DNA from: Roseiarcus sp963741405
GTDB taxonomy: Bacteria > Pseudomonadota > Alphaproteobacteria > Rhizobiales > Beijerinckiaceae
Reading direction: 5' to 3'
Length of the DNA stretch: 64,000 nucleotides
NCBI GenBank assembly: GCA_963741405.1
Contig: CAVUHX010000037.1
Span: 372,001 to 436,000, forward strand
Of the stretch, positions 17,066 through 27,200 are shown piece by piece. The notes under the pieces are model-generated. The model was not told the DNA's origin, did not search any database, and saw only the letters and a program-made list of their open reading frames with translations. A program made the position numbers and the translations under genes. Every line of letters begins with the position of its first letter. Position 1 is the stretch's first letter.

Positions 17066-18679
17066 ATGATCGAAACAGGCACTTACAACCCGAACTTCGG
17101 GGCGGATCGTTTCGGGTTCCGCGACCTGGCGGGCGTCAACTGGAACCTCGGCGCGCCGAAGCTCTACGAGCACGCGCTGCAACGGCATGAGGCGCATATC
17201 GCGGAGCATGGCCCGCTTGTCGCCGACACCGGGGTCCACACCGGCCGTAGCCCGAAGGACAAGTTCGTCGTCCGCGACGCCAATACCGACGCGGTCGTCT
17301 GGTGGGAAAATAACGCCGCCATGTCGGTTGAGCATTTCGACGCGTTGCTCGCCGATTTCCTCGCCCATGCGCAGGGCAAGACGCTGTTCGCCCAGGATCT
17401 CTATGGCGGCGCGGACCCCGCGTTTCGGGTCAAGGCGCGCATCTTCACCGAATACGCGTGGCACTCGCTGTTCATCCGCAACCTGCTGATCCGTCCGCCG
17501 GTCGAGGACGTCCCGACCTTCGCGCCGGATCTGACGATCGTTGACCTGCCGTTCTTCAAGGCTGATCCGAAGCGTCACGGCACGCGCACTGAGACCGTCA
17601 TCGCATGCGACTTCACACGCAAGATCATCCTCATCGGCGGCTCGAGCTACGCCGGCGAGATGAAGAAGTCGGTTTTCACCTATCTCAATTATGTCCTGCC
17701 ACCGCAGCACGTCATGCCGATGCATTGCTCGGCCAATGTGGGCGAGCGCGGCGACACGGCCATCTTTTTCGGCCTTTCGGGGACCGGCAAGACGACTCTC
17801 TCCGCCGATCCGAACCGCATCCTCGTGGGCGACGACGAGCACGGATGGGGCAAGGGCGGTGTGTTCAATTTCGAGGGCGGCTGCTATGCGAAAGCGATCA
17901 AACTGTCGCGCGAAGCCGAGCCCGAGATTTATTCGACGACCGAGCGCTTCGGCACCGTGATGGAAAATGTGACGCTTGATCCCGAACTGCGCATTCCGGA
18001 CTTCGACGACGATACGAAGACCGAGAACACCCGCATCGCCTATCCTCTGCATTACATTGCGAATGCATCTTCGACAGGCCGGGCCGGACAGCCGAAGAAC
18101 GTGATCATGCTGACCTGCGACGCCTTCGGCGTGTTGCCGCCGATCGCCAAGCTCGATCCGGCGCAGGCGATGTACCATTTTCTCAGCGGCTACACCGCCA
18201 AGGTCGCGGGCACCGAGAAGGGCGTCACCGAGCCTCAGGCGACCTTTTCGACTTGCTTCGGCGCACCGTTCATGCCGCTTCACCCGACGGTCTATGGCAA
18301 TCTGCTGCGCGACCTCGTCGCCCGTCACCATGTCGATTGCTGGCTCGTCAACACCGGCTGGACCGGCGGCAAGGTCGGGGAGGGCCGACGCATGCCGATC
18401 CGCGTGACGCGTCGCCTGCTCTCGGCGGCGCTCGACGGATCGCTGCAGAAGGCCGTCTTCCGGACCGATCCGCATTTCGGCCTCGCCGTGCCGGAGCAGG
18501 TGCCCGGCGTCGAGACGCATATCCTCGATCCGATCCGGACCTGGCGGAGCAAAAGCGAGTTCGCCGAGACGGCTGGCCGTCTCGTCCAGATGTTCCGCGA
18601 CAATTTCAAGAAGTTCGAGAAGCACACCGACGAGCACGTCCGCAGCGCCGCTCCGGCGCCGCGCATCGCCCTCGTCTGA
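17066..18679 (+). CDS. pckA: phosphoenolpyruvate carboxykinase (ATP)
   Basis: This enzyme converts oxaloacetate plus ATP to phosphoenolpyruvate, CO2 and ADP, the first step of gluconeogenesis from organic acids. The 537-residue length is normal for the ATP-dependent type. Signatures include HTGRSPKDKF near the start, GSSYAGEMKKSVF, MHCSANVG, the kinase-1 loop GLSGTGKTTLS, the metal-binding region LVGDDEHGWG, and NTGWTGG near the C-terminus. I chose the ATG that follows GAGAGG by ten bases; an upstream in-frame extension is not family-like. The gene is monocistronic, with a strong hairpin after it. Confidence 0.96.
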   Translation: MIETGTYNPNFGADRFGFRDLAGVNWNLGAPKLYEHALQRHEAHIAEHGPLVADTGVHTGRSPKDKFVVRDANTDAVVWWENNAAMSVEHFDALLADFLAHAQGKTLFAQDLYGGADPAFRVKARIFTEYAWHSLFIRNLLIRPPVEDVPTFAPDLTIVDLPFFKADPKRHGTRTETVIACDFTRKIILIGGSSYAGEMKKSVFTYLNYVLPPQHVMPMHCSANVGERGDTAIFFGLSGTGKTTLSADPNRILVGDDEHGWGKGGVFNFEGGCYAKAIKLSREAEPEIYSTTERFGTVMENVTLDPELRIPDFDDDTKTENTRIAYPLHYIANASSTGRAGQPKNVIMLTCDAFGVLPPIAKLDPAQAMYHFLSGYTAKVAGTEKGVTEPQATFSTCFGAPFMPLHPTVYGNLLRDLVARHHVDCWLVNTGWTGGKVGEGRRMPIRVTRRLLSAALDGSLQKAVFRTDPHFGLAVPEQVPGVETHILDPIRTWRSKSEFAETAGRLVQMFRDNFKKFEKHTDEHVRSAAPAPRIALV

Positions 18680-18741
18680 CCTTGCAGTTCGCCGGGAGGC
18701 AACTCTCTCCTGGCGACCTCCCGGGACCTTCAGAAATAAAT

Positions 18742-18772
18742 GGGGCCGGGCGGAGCCATCCGTCCGGCCCTT
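18742..18772 (+). terminator. hairpin terminator after pckA
   Basis: Arms GGGCCGGGCGGA and TCCGTCCGGCCC, with one G-T wobble, enclose a GCCA loop and are followed by TTCGTG. The T-tract is short, so termination may be weak or rely partly on Rho. It lies 63 bases past the pckA stop and before a convergent gene, so it may work in both directions. Confidence 0.6.
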
Positions 18773-18799
18773 CGTGTACGCGGGCCCCGCCCGCGCGAT

Positions 18800-19342
18800 T
18801 TATTTTGCGGCCAGGGCTGCGATGCGTTCGCGGGCTCCGCCGACGCCAGCGGAGAGCGCTCGCGAATAATAGCCTCGCGCCGCGGCTCCGTCCCCCTTGA
18901 GACCGATCACGCCGAGTCGGCCGAGCGTGATGGGATCATAAGTGTCGCCGAGCGCCATAAGCGCCCGGGCGTCGCCGCCCTCGGCGGCGCGTTGGAGGAA
19001 AGCCCGCGCCGTCGCGATGTCCCCTCTGGCGAAAGCGACGAGCCCTTGGGCGCAAAGCCGGCGCGCATCGCCGATCGGAATCGATAGCGATACGATCGGA
19101 TCGCTTTCCCCGGATGGCCCGCGCAGCGCGCTGGCGAGCTTGGTGATCGCTTCTTTCGCGATGGGACGAGCGACGACCGCCGCCTTCAGGGGAGTGACGG
19201 CGACCGGTTGCGCGACGAACACCGGCTGCTCGACGGCCGCCCTCTGCGAGGCGGCCGACGGCTGGATGTGGGGCAAGAACGCAATAACCAGAGCTCCGGC
19301 GAAGCAGCCAGCGATCAGGCCTGCGGCGATTTTCCACAGCAT
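18800..19342 (-). CDS. membrane-anchored Sel1/TPR-like repeat protein
   Basis: This 180-residue protein has an N-terminal hydrophobic helix (about 4-24, IAAGLIAGCFAGALVIAFL) acting as signal anchor and a low-complexity Ala/Val/Pro linker. A C-terminal region of short helical repeats contains LCAQGLVAFARGDIATARAFLQRAAEGGDARALMALG-type units, with Sel1/TPR spacing, split here by 'YDPITLGRLGVIG'. Such proteins act as periplasmic or cell-envelope scaffolds. It lies 19 bases downstream of the TAXI-type gene on the same strand, so the two probably form one operon. Partner unknown. Confidence 0.75.
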   Translation of the reverse strand: MLWKIAAGLIAGCFAGALVIAFLPHIQPSAASQRAAVEQPVFVAQPVAVTPLKAAVVARPIAKEAITKLASALRGPSGESDPIVSLSIPIGDARRLCAQGLVAFARGDIATARAFLQRAAEGGDARALMALGDTYDPITLGRLGVIGLKGDGAAARGYYSRALSAGVGGARERIAALAAK

Positions 19343-19361
19343 GGGCAGGGCGAGTCCTCCT

Positions 19362-20696
19362 CTACTGCATCAGGCTGCGCCAATGCGTCAGGTCCTCATA
19401 GAGCCGGTCGGAATCTTCGGCTCTTGGTCCTCCGCTGGCGTCGGCCGCCGATTTCGCCGACGCGCGAAACGCGTCGAGCGAGGCGTCGGCCGAGGTCTTT
19501 CGTTCATCGAGCCATTCCTGCGCTGCCGCAAGGCGCTGCCAGGAGGCGTTCTGGATGGATGGGTCCGCGGCAAGATTGACGTCGCGCCAATGAGCGTCGT
19601 GGTCGGTCGAAAGGAAGGCGTCGTAACTGTCAAAGAAGACACGGGCGGTGCGTCCGAGCGCGTCGGCCCGAGGAGAGCCTGCAGGAGCGTCGAGCGCAAT
19701 CAACGCCATCGGTTCGGCGATGGTCTCCACCGACTCGTTTGCGGCGATGAGCTTCGGGCGGTCTGCGGCGGCGACACGCGCTGGAGCATAGGTCTGCTCC
19801 AGCGTCGGAGCCCAGGGTATGGCGACGATGTGATAGCCGCCGCCGTCGCCGAAATTCTCAAGGGCGTGCGCGTCCTTTGCGCCCAGCACGACGACCGCGG
19901 CGCGCTTGCCGGCGGAGAGCGCGTCGAGCCCGTCCGCCAAGGGTTCGTAAGTCGGATTGACTGCGACGCCGAGCCTCGAAAACAGGAGCTTGGCGGTAAT
20001 GCCCGTCGCACTGTCGGGATCCCCGAAGCTCACGGTCTTTCCCTGGAGGTCGCTGACCGATTTTACCTCTTTCGGCGCTACAATCTCGATCCTTTCGGCA
20101 GCGAGCCGGGCAACCAGCGGCGCGCGCTGCGGCCAGTCCGGCGCATATTTCATACCGACGGTGAGCGTGTCGAAAGTGACGATCGCGAAATCCGCCATGT
20201 CCGTCCGCATCACTTTGGCGATTCCTGTGGGAGAAGTTGTCCCCACGATCGCACGCCCCGCAGCCCCCATGTCGTTGAGAACTTCGGCGTAATCCTTCGC
20301 CATGCGGCTCGCGACGAGGTCGTCGGGGTCCGCGACGATCGAAAACGGCTTGACGGGGTTGGACCGGGGTGACGGTTTGGCGGACGAAGCTTGCGGCTGC
20401 GGGGCGGCTTTCGTGGCAATTGCGGCTTTCGCCGGCGCCGTTCGGGCGCTTTCATGCCCCACTCCACCGCGCCAGGCCCCGTGCCACAGGACACGTTTCC
20501 CATTGTGATAAACGGGGTGGTTGTAACGCACCATGCCTGCCTGGGCCGCGAAATATGCCTGACAGGAAAAGCAAAGCGCTACGGCAACGCCGACCACGGC
20601 GCAATTGCGCAGCCGATGCGGCTCCTTCCGCAACGTAACTTCCGCAGCATCGCACTTTCTGCTTCGGGCGCCCGCCCTGACGTCTCCGCTCGTCAT
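19362..20696 (-). CDS. TAXI-type periplasmic substrate-binding-like protein
   Basis: This 444-residue protein has an N-terminal hydrophobic segment (about 31-52) suited to export or membrane anchoring. The core resembles TRAP-transporter TAXI family or phosphonate-type solute receptors: VRTDMADFAIVTFDTL, ERIEIVAPKEVKSVSDLQGKTVSFGDPDSATGITAKLLF and FGDGGGYHIVAIPW. The helical C-terminus, about 80 residues, is extra and rich in Ala, Asp and Lys. No TRAP permease genes are nearby; instead a Sel1-like protein follows. It may be a sensory or scaffold receptor rather than a transporter part. Ligand unknown. Confidence 0.7.
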   Translation of the reverse strand: MTSGDVRAGARSRKCDAAEVTLRKEPHRLRNCAVVGVAVALCFSCQAYFAAQAGMVRYNHPVYHNGKRVLWHGAWRGGVGHESARTAPAKAAIATKAAPQPQASSAKPSPRSNPVKPFSIVADPDDLVASRMAKDYAEVLNDMGAAGRAIVGTTSPTGIAKVMRTDMADFAIVTFDTLTVGMKYAPDWPQRAPLVARLAAERIEIVAPKEVKSVSDLQGKTVSFGDPDSATGITAKLLFSRLGVAVNPTYEPLADGLDALSAGKRAAVVVLGAKDAHALENFGDGGGYHIVAIPWAPTLEQTYAPARVAAADRPKLIAANESVETIAEPMALIALDAPAGSPRADALGRTARVFFDSYDAFLSTDHDAHWRDVNLAADPSIQNASWQRLAAAQEWLDERKTSADASLDAFRASAKSAADASGGPRAEDSDRLYEDLTHWRSLMQ

Positions 20697-20730
20697 CGAG
20701 GCCGATACCTGCCGGGGAAATGCGACCTCA

Positions 20731-23700
20731 TCAAGGCAACCTATTTCCTGCTTGACTGCGGCAAAAGGAACTCGAGACCCTGACCGGCTTCTCGTCCCGG
20801 CCCCCGGCTGCGTTAAGAGCGGCCTCGAGTTCGGTGTCTTCGATCGTTCGAAGCGTTGGTCCGTCGAGGTAGAGGAGCGCAGCGCGCACCGGTTTCAAGG
20901 GATAGTGCGGTCGCAACGCGGCGCGATAGACCGCAAGCTGTGTGACATGCGCCGGCGAAGGTCTGGCAGGCGCGGGGCCCAGCTTGAAATCGACGATCAG
21001 GATGGCTTCGTCTGTCGCGAGCATGCGGTCGAGGCGGCCACTGTAGGGGAGATCAGCCCGTCCCGGTCGCCGGAGGATTCCGGTCAGAGGGACCTCGCCG
21101 CGCGAGCCGGGGCCAAACAGGCCGGCGAGTTCTGGCGCCTCCATGAGCGCGGCGATTTGGGCCGCAATTTCCGTGCGTTTCTCCTCGGAGAGGGCTCCGC
21201 CATGCGTTGCAAGATAGGCCTTGGCGGCGACTGCCCGGCTCGCTGACCGGATGCCGGGCAGCGTCTGAAGGAGCGCATGGGCGAGACGACCCTCGAGCGC
21301 GCGCGGGCTTTCGGCTTCGTGGACGCCGCCCGCCCCGGAGGGGTGAAACGGACCGACCGAGACTTCGACCGCAGGACGGGCCCGGAGCCAGTCGGGGAAC
21401 TCCTCTGGGGGCGCGGCTTCGTCCGCGCCGCCCGCGTCTTCGGCCGTCAGCCCTTCGCCGAAGCGGAGAATCATTTCTCCCTCTCCCCAATGGGCGGGGG
21501 CCCGGCTCATCGCTTCATCGAGGCCGAGACGAACGAGATCGTGCCAGCACCCTTCCGCGGGGCCCCGCATGCCTTCGTAGCCTGCGACGATCAGTCGCTG
21601 CGCCGCGCGGGTCATCGCAACATACAGAAGGCGCCGGTGTTCGCCGGCCTCGGCAGCGCGCCATTCCGTCCGCGCTCGGGCGATGGCTTCGCAGTCCTCC
21701 GCCGCCTTTCGGCTCCAGCCGAACAGCGGCGCATCGCCGGGCGCGGCGGGAGCAAGCCGCAACAGCCTCGGGTCGTGACGTCCGTCGGGCGCCCCGCACG
21801 TGTCGGGCAGAAAGACGATCGGGGCTTCGAGCCCCTTGCTGGCATGGACCGTAAGAACGCGCACGCCGTCGCTTTCGGCCTCCATGTCGCGCTTGATCGC
21901 CGCGTCGGTCCCCTCAACCTCGGCCAGGAACAGGGTCAGCGAGGGCGCTTCGCTCTGATCGTGGGCGAGCGCCAGGGCGAGAAATTCGTCGATCGGATCC
22001 GCCGCGTCGGGCCCGAGCCGTGAAAGCAGCGCCTTCCGCCCTCCTTCCTCGCCGAGAATCCGGGCATAGAAGGCATAGGGCGTCAGCGTCCTCGACCGCT
22101 CACGCCAGATCGCCAGTCGCCGCGCCGTCGCCTGCGCCCATTCGTCATCTGACGCGGCGAGCGCCGAGGCGAGCGATCCTTTCCTGTTCGTCGCCAGGCT
22201 GAAGAGGCCGTCCTCGCCGAGCCCGATCAACGGCGACTTGAGAAGGCATGCGAGGGTCAGGTCGTCGTCCGGCGTCACCGCCACCCGGCCCGCGGCGAGG
22301 AGGTCCATCACCGCGATATGGTCGCGCAGCTTCAGCCGGTCCGCGCCGGCGACTTTCACACGCCTCGTCTTCAGCGCGCGGATCATCGCCTCGAAGAAGG
22401 CGCTGCGGCTGCGGACCAGAATCATCACGTCGCCTGGCCGGATTCGGCGCGGCTCGCCGGTCCTTTCATCGGCCACGCGCTCGCGCGAATCCGGCTGTAG
22501 CCATCGCCCGACCAGGTCGGCGATCCGGCCTGCGAGGACGACGGGCGGATCGTCTCGCGCCGGCTCGTCGAGCGGCATGCGCCAGTCTTCCGGATCGGGC
22601 GCCTCCGCGGGTTTGACCGTCGGCCACAGTTCAACGACGCCCGCCATCCCGCGGCGGATCGCCTCGTGAACCGGGGGCGGCTCACCCGCTGCAGCGAGGC
22701 CTCGACATGCGTCCGGGGACTCGAATGTCTTGTCGACCGCGGCCAGAATGGCCGGGGCCGAGCGGAAGGAGAATTTGAGCGGCACGGTCTCGAACGCAAG
22801 TCCCGCGTCGCGGTGGCGTTTATCGAAGAACCGCCGCATCTCGGCGAATTTCTCCGGCGCCGCGCCCTGGAAGGAGAAGATCGACTGCTTCTCGTCACCG
22901 ACCGCGAAAACGGTCCGCCGCGCCGCCCGTGCGCCCGCCCCGGCGAAGAACTCCGCCGTCAGGGCGGCGACGATGCGCCACTGCTCGGCCGACGTGTCCT
23001 GCGCCTCGTCGACCAGCAGGTGGTCGAGCCCGTTGTCGAGCTTGTGCAGGATCCAGGCGCTGCTCGACCGCTCCACCAGCGCGAGCGCCAGTGCGATCTG
23101 GTCGTCGAAGTCGAGCGCGCCGTGCCGAGCCTTGGCGCTGGCGAAGGCCAACAGGATCGCCTTGGCGACCGCGAACAGCGCGACGCTCCGCTCGACTGTT
23201 TCGGCGGCGCGACGCCTGTCGCGGAGCGCGATCATGCGGTCCTGCTCGCGATGGAGATCCTCCTCGAGGGTCGGAAAGCGCTCGCGCAGGTCTTTCGTTG
23301 TCAGATGACCCATCTTGCCGCCGCGGGGCTCGCCCTTGTCGGTGAAGAAGGCGCCGAGCAGCGCCTCGATTCGCGCCGCAGGCTCTGCTTCGTCGTTCGC
23401 CGCGCGGAGCTTAGCCGCGAATTCCTGGTCCTTGCCTTTGCCGACGTCGAGAGCCTGCGCCCAGGCTTTGCGCTGCCTGCAACCGATATCGCCGCAGAGC
23501 ATCTCCGCCTCAACGCTTGCCGTCGTTGCGTCCGCGGCGAGACCGAGCCGCGTTCGCAACGCGGTTGCGAACACCGCTGCCTCGCCGAAGGCTGCGAAGG
23601 TCTCGGCGTGATCCTGCGCCTCGCCGAGCAGAGCGTCGAAATTGAAGGCCCCGGCCTCGCGCGCGACGAAGGCGAGCGCTTCGGCGTTCTCGGAGGAGGC

Positions 23701-24216
23701 TTCGAATGCGGCTATGGCGCGATTGCGCGCCTCGCTTATCAGTTCTCCGGCCTCGCGCTCGTCGACGACCTTGAAATGCGCCGGGACATTGGCCTCGAAC
23801 GGAAAGAGTTGCAGAAGCCGCTCGCAGAAAGCGTGCAGTGTCTGAATCTTGAGCCCGCCCGGGGACTCGATCGTACGGGCGAACAATTGTCGCGCGAACT
23901 TGAGCTCGGCCGGTCCAGGCGCGCCCGCGCCCGATTCGGCGATCGCCGCGGTCAGCGCCTTATCGTCAAGGCTTGTCCAGTCGGATAGCGTCCTGAAGAT
24001 GCGGCTCGCCATATTGGCGGCGGCCGCCTTGGTGAAGGTGAGGCCGAGGATCTGCGCCGGCGGCGCTTTTCCGAGCAGGAGCCGCAGCACGCGCTGGGTC
24101 AGGACGTGCGTCTTGCCGCTGCCGGCGTTGGCCGACACCCAGGCGGACGCGGATGGATCCGAGGCCGTCGACTGCGCGCGTCGCAGCGCGTCGGGAATGA
24201 CGAGGGTGCGGCTCAT
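20731..24216 (-). CDS. addA: double-strand break repair helicase-nuclease AddA
   Basis: This 1161-residue subunit of the AddAB enzyme processes double-strand DNA ends for RecA loading. Walker A (NAGSGKTHVLTQRV) is near residues 27-40. Further superfamily 1A motifs include LGLTFTKAAAANMASRIF, the DEAQDTSAEQW Walker B, GDEKQSIFSFQGA, VLTVHASKGLEAPIV and LLYVAMTRA. The C-terminal RecB-like nuclease domain shows LIVDFKLG and QLAVYRAAL. The ATG chosen overlaps the addB stop by four bases; a 13-codon extension upstream is dropped. Length and order are typical of alphaproteobacterial addBA, with no sign of decay. Confidence 0.95.
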   Translation of the reverse strand: MSRTLVIPDALRRAQSTASDPSASAWVSANAGSGKTHVLTQRVLRLLLGKAPPAQILGLTFTKAAAANMASRIFRTLSDWTSLDDKALTAAIAESGAGAPGPAELKFARQLFARTIESPGGLKIQTLHAFCERLLQLFPFEANVPAHFKVVDEREAGELISEARNRAIAAFEASSENAEALAFVAREAGAFNFDALLGEAQDHAETFAAFGEAAVFATALRTRLGLAADATTASVEAEMLCGDIGCRQRKAWAQALDVGKGKDQEFAAKLRAANDEAEPAARIEALLGAFFTDKGEPRGGKMGHLTTKDLRERFPTLEEDLHREQDRMIALRDRRRAAETVERSVALFAVAKAILLAFASAKARHGALDFDDQIALALALVERSSSAWILHKLDNGLDHLLVDEAQDTSAEQWRIVAALTAEFFAGAGARAARRTVFAVGDEKQSIFSFQGAAPEKFAEMRRFFDKRHRDAGLAFETVPLKFSFRSAPAILAAVDKTFESPDACRGLAAAGEPPPVHEAIRRGMAGVVELWPTVKPAEAPDPEDWRMPLDEPARDDPPVVLAGRIADLVGRWLQPDSRERVADERTGEPRRIRPGDVMILVRSRSAFFEAMIRALKTRRVKVAGADRLKLRDHIAVMDLLAAGRVAVTPDDDLTLACLLKSPLIGLGEDGLFSLATNRKGSLASALAASDDEWAQATARRLAIWRERSRTLTPYAFYARILGEEGGRKALLSRLGPDAADPIDEFLALALAHDQSEAPSLTLFLAEVEGTDAAIKRDMEAESDGVRVLTVHASKGLEAPIVFLPDTCGAPDGRHDPRLLRLAPAAPGDAPLFGWSRKAAEDCEAIARARTEWRAAEAGEHRRLLYVAMTRAAQRLIVAGYEGMRGPAEGCWHDLVRLGLDEAMSRAPAHWGEGEMILRFGEGLTAEDAGGADEAAPPEEFPDWLRARPAVEVSVGPFHPSGAGGVHEAESPRALEGRLAHALLQTLPGIRSASRAVAAKAYLATHGGALSEEKRTEIAAQIAALMEAPELAGLFGPGSRGEVPLTGILRRPGRADLPYSGRLDRMLATDEAILIVDFKLGPAPARPSPAHVTQLAVYRAALRPHYPLKPVRAALLYLDGPTLRTIEDTELEAALNAAGGRDEKPVRVSSSFCRSQAGNRLP

Positions 24217-27200
24217 TGCGTCTCTTCCGCGGGGCCGTCGCCGGCGGCCGACCATTCCCTGACCCGGGCCAGGTGGTCGTAGTCGGAGAAACGGCCGGCG
24301 AATTTCGGGAAGGGGCGGGAAAGATAGGGCGTATCCGGCTCGGCGAACGCGTTAAGCAGCGCCTCGAGCTCGGCGAAGTGCTTGTCGGCAAGTTCGGGGA
24401 TCGCGGCCTTCGCGCCGGCCGCGTCCCGCTCCTCGCCGCCGCTCGGGCCGCCGAGCTTAAGATAGAGCGCCCGGGCCGGGGTCATCTTCGGGAGGCCCTC
24501 AAAGCCGCCGCGCATGAGGATCGCGGCTTCGAGCGTCAGTTGCGGGGCGAAGCCCGCATTGACCTCCTTGACGCTGGGGGGCGACCCGCTCTTGTAGTCG
24601 ATCAGCGTCGCGCCGCCGATGGAGAGTGCGTCGATGCGGTCGGCGCGCGCCGTCAACGCGAACGGCGCGCCGTCGTTGAGCGGAAAGACGATCTTGCCCT
24701 GCCGCTCGACCCAGATGCGCTCGATCGCGACGCGGTTCCTCGCTTCGAAGGCGAGGACGAAGTCGATCGCCTTCTCGATGTTGGGCCAGTTCAGGCCCTC
24801 GAAGGCCGGATCCTCGAGCAACGTCGAGAAGCGCGCGCGAGAGAGGCGGACCAGAGACTGCCGCGCCTCTGGCGGCAGCGGCCCGGAAGGATAGCGCTCG
24901 GCGAAATCTTGCAGCGCGGCGTGCCAGGCCTCGCCCGCCTCGCGGGCCCCGAGCTCGCGCTCGACCGCGTCGAGCGGCTGAAGTCGAAGGATGCTCTCGG
25001 CGTAGATGGCGTAGGGGTCACGCCGAAGAGTTTCGATACGGGTCACGCTGAGCTGGCGCGGCCGCAGCTCGACCGGCGGGCACGGCGCCGGCCGCTTCGC
25101 CGGCGCGACCGCCTCCGGTCGGTCGAGTGCCCGGGCGTAGCGGAGATAGGCCTCCCCCCGCTGTTCGGCCGCCCTGAGCGCATCGGCGCCGCCGGCCGCG
25201 CCGATGCGCTGGAGAAAGCGGGACGGGACGGTCGGCTCGCCGCCGCGCTTCGTGGCGCGGCTGAGAATCGCCTCGGGCGCGCCGAGCGCCGAGAGAAAGT
25301 CATGCGCCGTCTGCCCAATTCGGCGTTCCGGCGGGGAGAGCCCGAGCTGGGCGCGCATCGGCCGGTTGAGAAAGGGGTCAGTGTCGACTGCAGGCGGCCA
25401 GACCAATTCGTCGAGGCCGGCGATGAGGGCGCGGTCGAACGAGAGCAGGCGCGCTTCGAGCAGACCCAGGATTCTGAGGCGGGGGTGGCCACCGGGGGCG
25501 GGCGGAGCGCGAACGCCGGCGAGCGCCTCGTCGAACAGCGCCGCGTATTCGGCGAGGGTGCAGGCGAAGCCGTCGCCGGCCGCCTCCCTCCAGTCATCCA
25601 TCAGCGCGGCCAGCGCGTCGAGCCCGTGCGGCGCGGAGCGATCGCCTTCAGGCGCCGCCAGGACGGCGTCCAACGCGCCGCGGTGCATGAGGAGCCATTC
25701 GCGCAACGGGGCGGAAGCGCAGCGCGCGCGGAGCGGGTCCAGAGCGGCGACGAGGTCGCGCGCAAGACTTTCGCCTGCGGCGCGCCGCCCGTCGTCGATC
25801 GACCGGATCGCGCGGTGGACGCGCCGGTCGCCGGAAGCGGCCCGCGCGGCGGCGAAGGCCTTGTCGAGTTCGTCGAGCGAAAGGAGCGGCGCGGCGCGAA
25901 AAATCCCAAGCTCGAGCGCCCGGACCGCGCGCTCGCATTCGGCGCGCGCGCGGCCAAAGCGCGCCGCGGAATGGACGGCGAGCGCCTGGACGTTGATCGG
26001 CCGCAAGTCGACAGCGGCCTTGAGGACGAGACGGGCGAGGGCGCCGGCCTCGCTTTGGCCGAGCGTGCGACCGGCGGAGTCCTCGACCTCGACGCCCCAG
26101 CGCGCAAGCTCCGCCGACACGCGTCGGGCGATCGACGGGTTGGGCGTGACGAGCGCCGCGGTCTTTCCCGGCGTCTCGAGAACCTCGCGCATGGCGATCG
26201 CAAGCGCGAGCGCCTCCTCGGTTTCGTTTTCGGCGACGATGATCGACACGCCGGCGAGGGCGGCGGCGACGGCGGTCGGCGCAAGCGCCGCTTCGCGCCG
26301 GCGCCAGAGGTCCGTCGAGTCCGCCGGGCGCAGCGCTTCGCTGAGGAACGCCGAACGCGCGGCGGCGCACGCGGGCGGAGCGCCGAGCGTTCGCACGTCC
26401 CCGCGCCTGACGCCGATCCGGCCGATCAACCGGTGGAGGAGCGCCTGCGGATGGCCGGCGAGCCCCTGCGGCGCGTCGCCGCACGCCCCGATCATGTTCC
26501 AGGCGACCTCGTCGAGATGCATGTCGAGAGCCGGAAGCACCACGGCACCGGCCTCGCTGCGGGCGATCGCGGCGATCAGTTCGGCCGTGGCGCGGTTCGC
26601 GCCGGTCGAGCCCGCGATGATGGTCGGACCGCGCCGCGCGCCGGTCTCGAGCGCCTTGATTTCGGCTTCGACGAGCAGCGCCGTACGCTTGGCGCGGTCG
26701 ACGAGGCCGTTGTCCCGCAGCCATTCCGGCCAGTGGGCGAAAGCGATCTTGAGAAAATCGAGGGTGATGCGCCAATACCTGTCGTATTCTTCCGGCGCGA
26801 GCGTCTCGATCCGTCTCCAGTCGACGCCCTCGATGGTCATGTCGTCGATCAACGCGGCGAGGTCGGCGGCGAGGGCGTAGGCCTGCGCCGGGCTCGAGGC
26901 GACGAGCGCCGGTCGCTCGCGGTCGAAGAGGAGTCTGTCGGCGTCGGCGCCGCAGATCGCGCCCTCCAGAGCCTGCCCCCACTTGCGCACGAGGAGCGCC
27001 AGCGCGTGGCGCCGGGCGAGCGCGCCGACCCCCGGCGGGACGCCGGGTCGTGGCGCGTCTTCGGATGCAGGATCGAAGAACGTCGCCGCATCCTCCGGTT
27101 CGAATGCGCCGAGCGGCGCGATGCGCGGCAGAAGGACGCTCTCGCCCCCGCTCGCCGCGAGCAGCGCCTCGGCGAGCGCCGCGGCGGCGCGTTGGGTCGG

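Noticed and set aside
16391..18637. 748-codon minus-strand open frame
   Set aside because: It is antisense to pckA, which has complete family signatures. The minus product has no recognisable domain.
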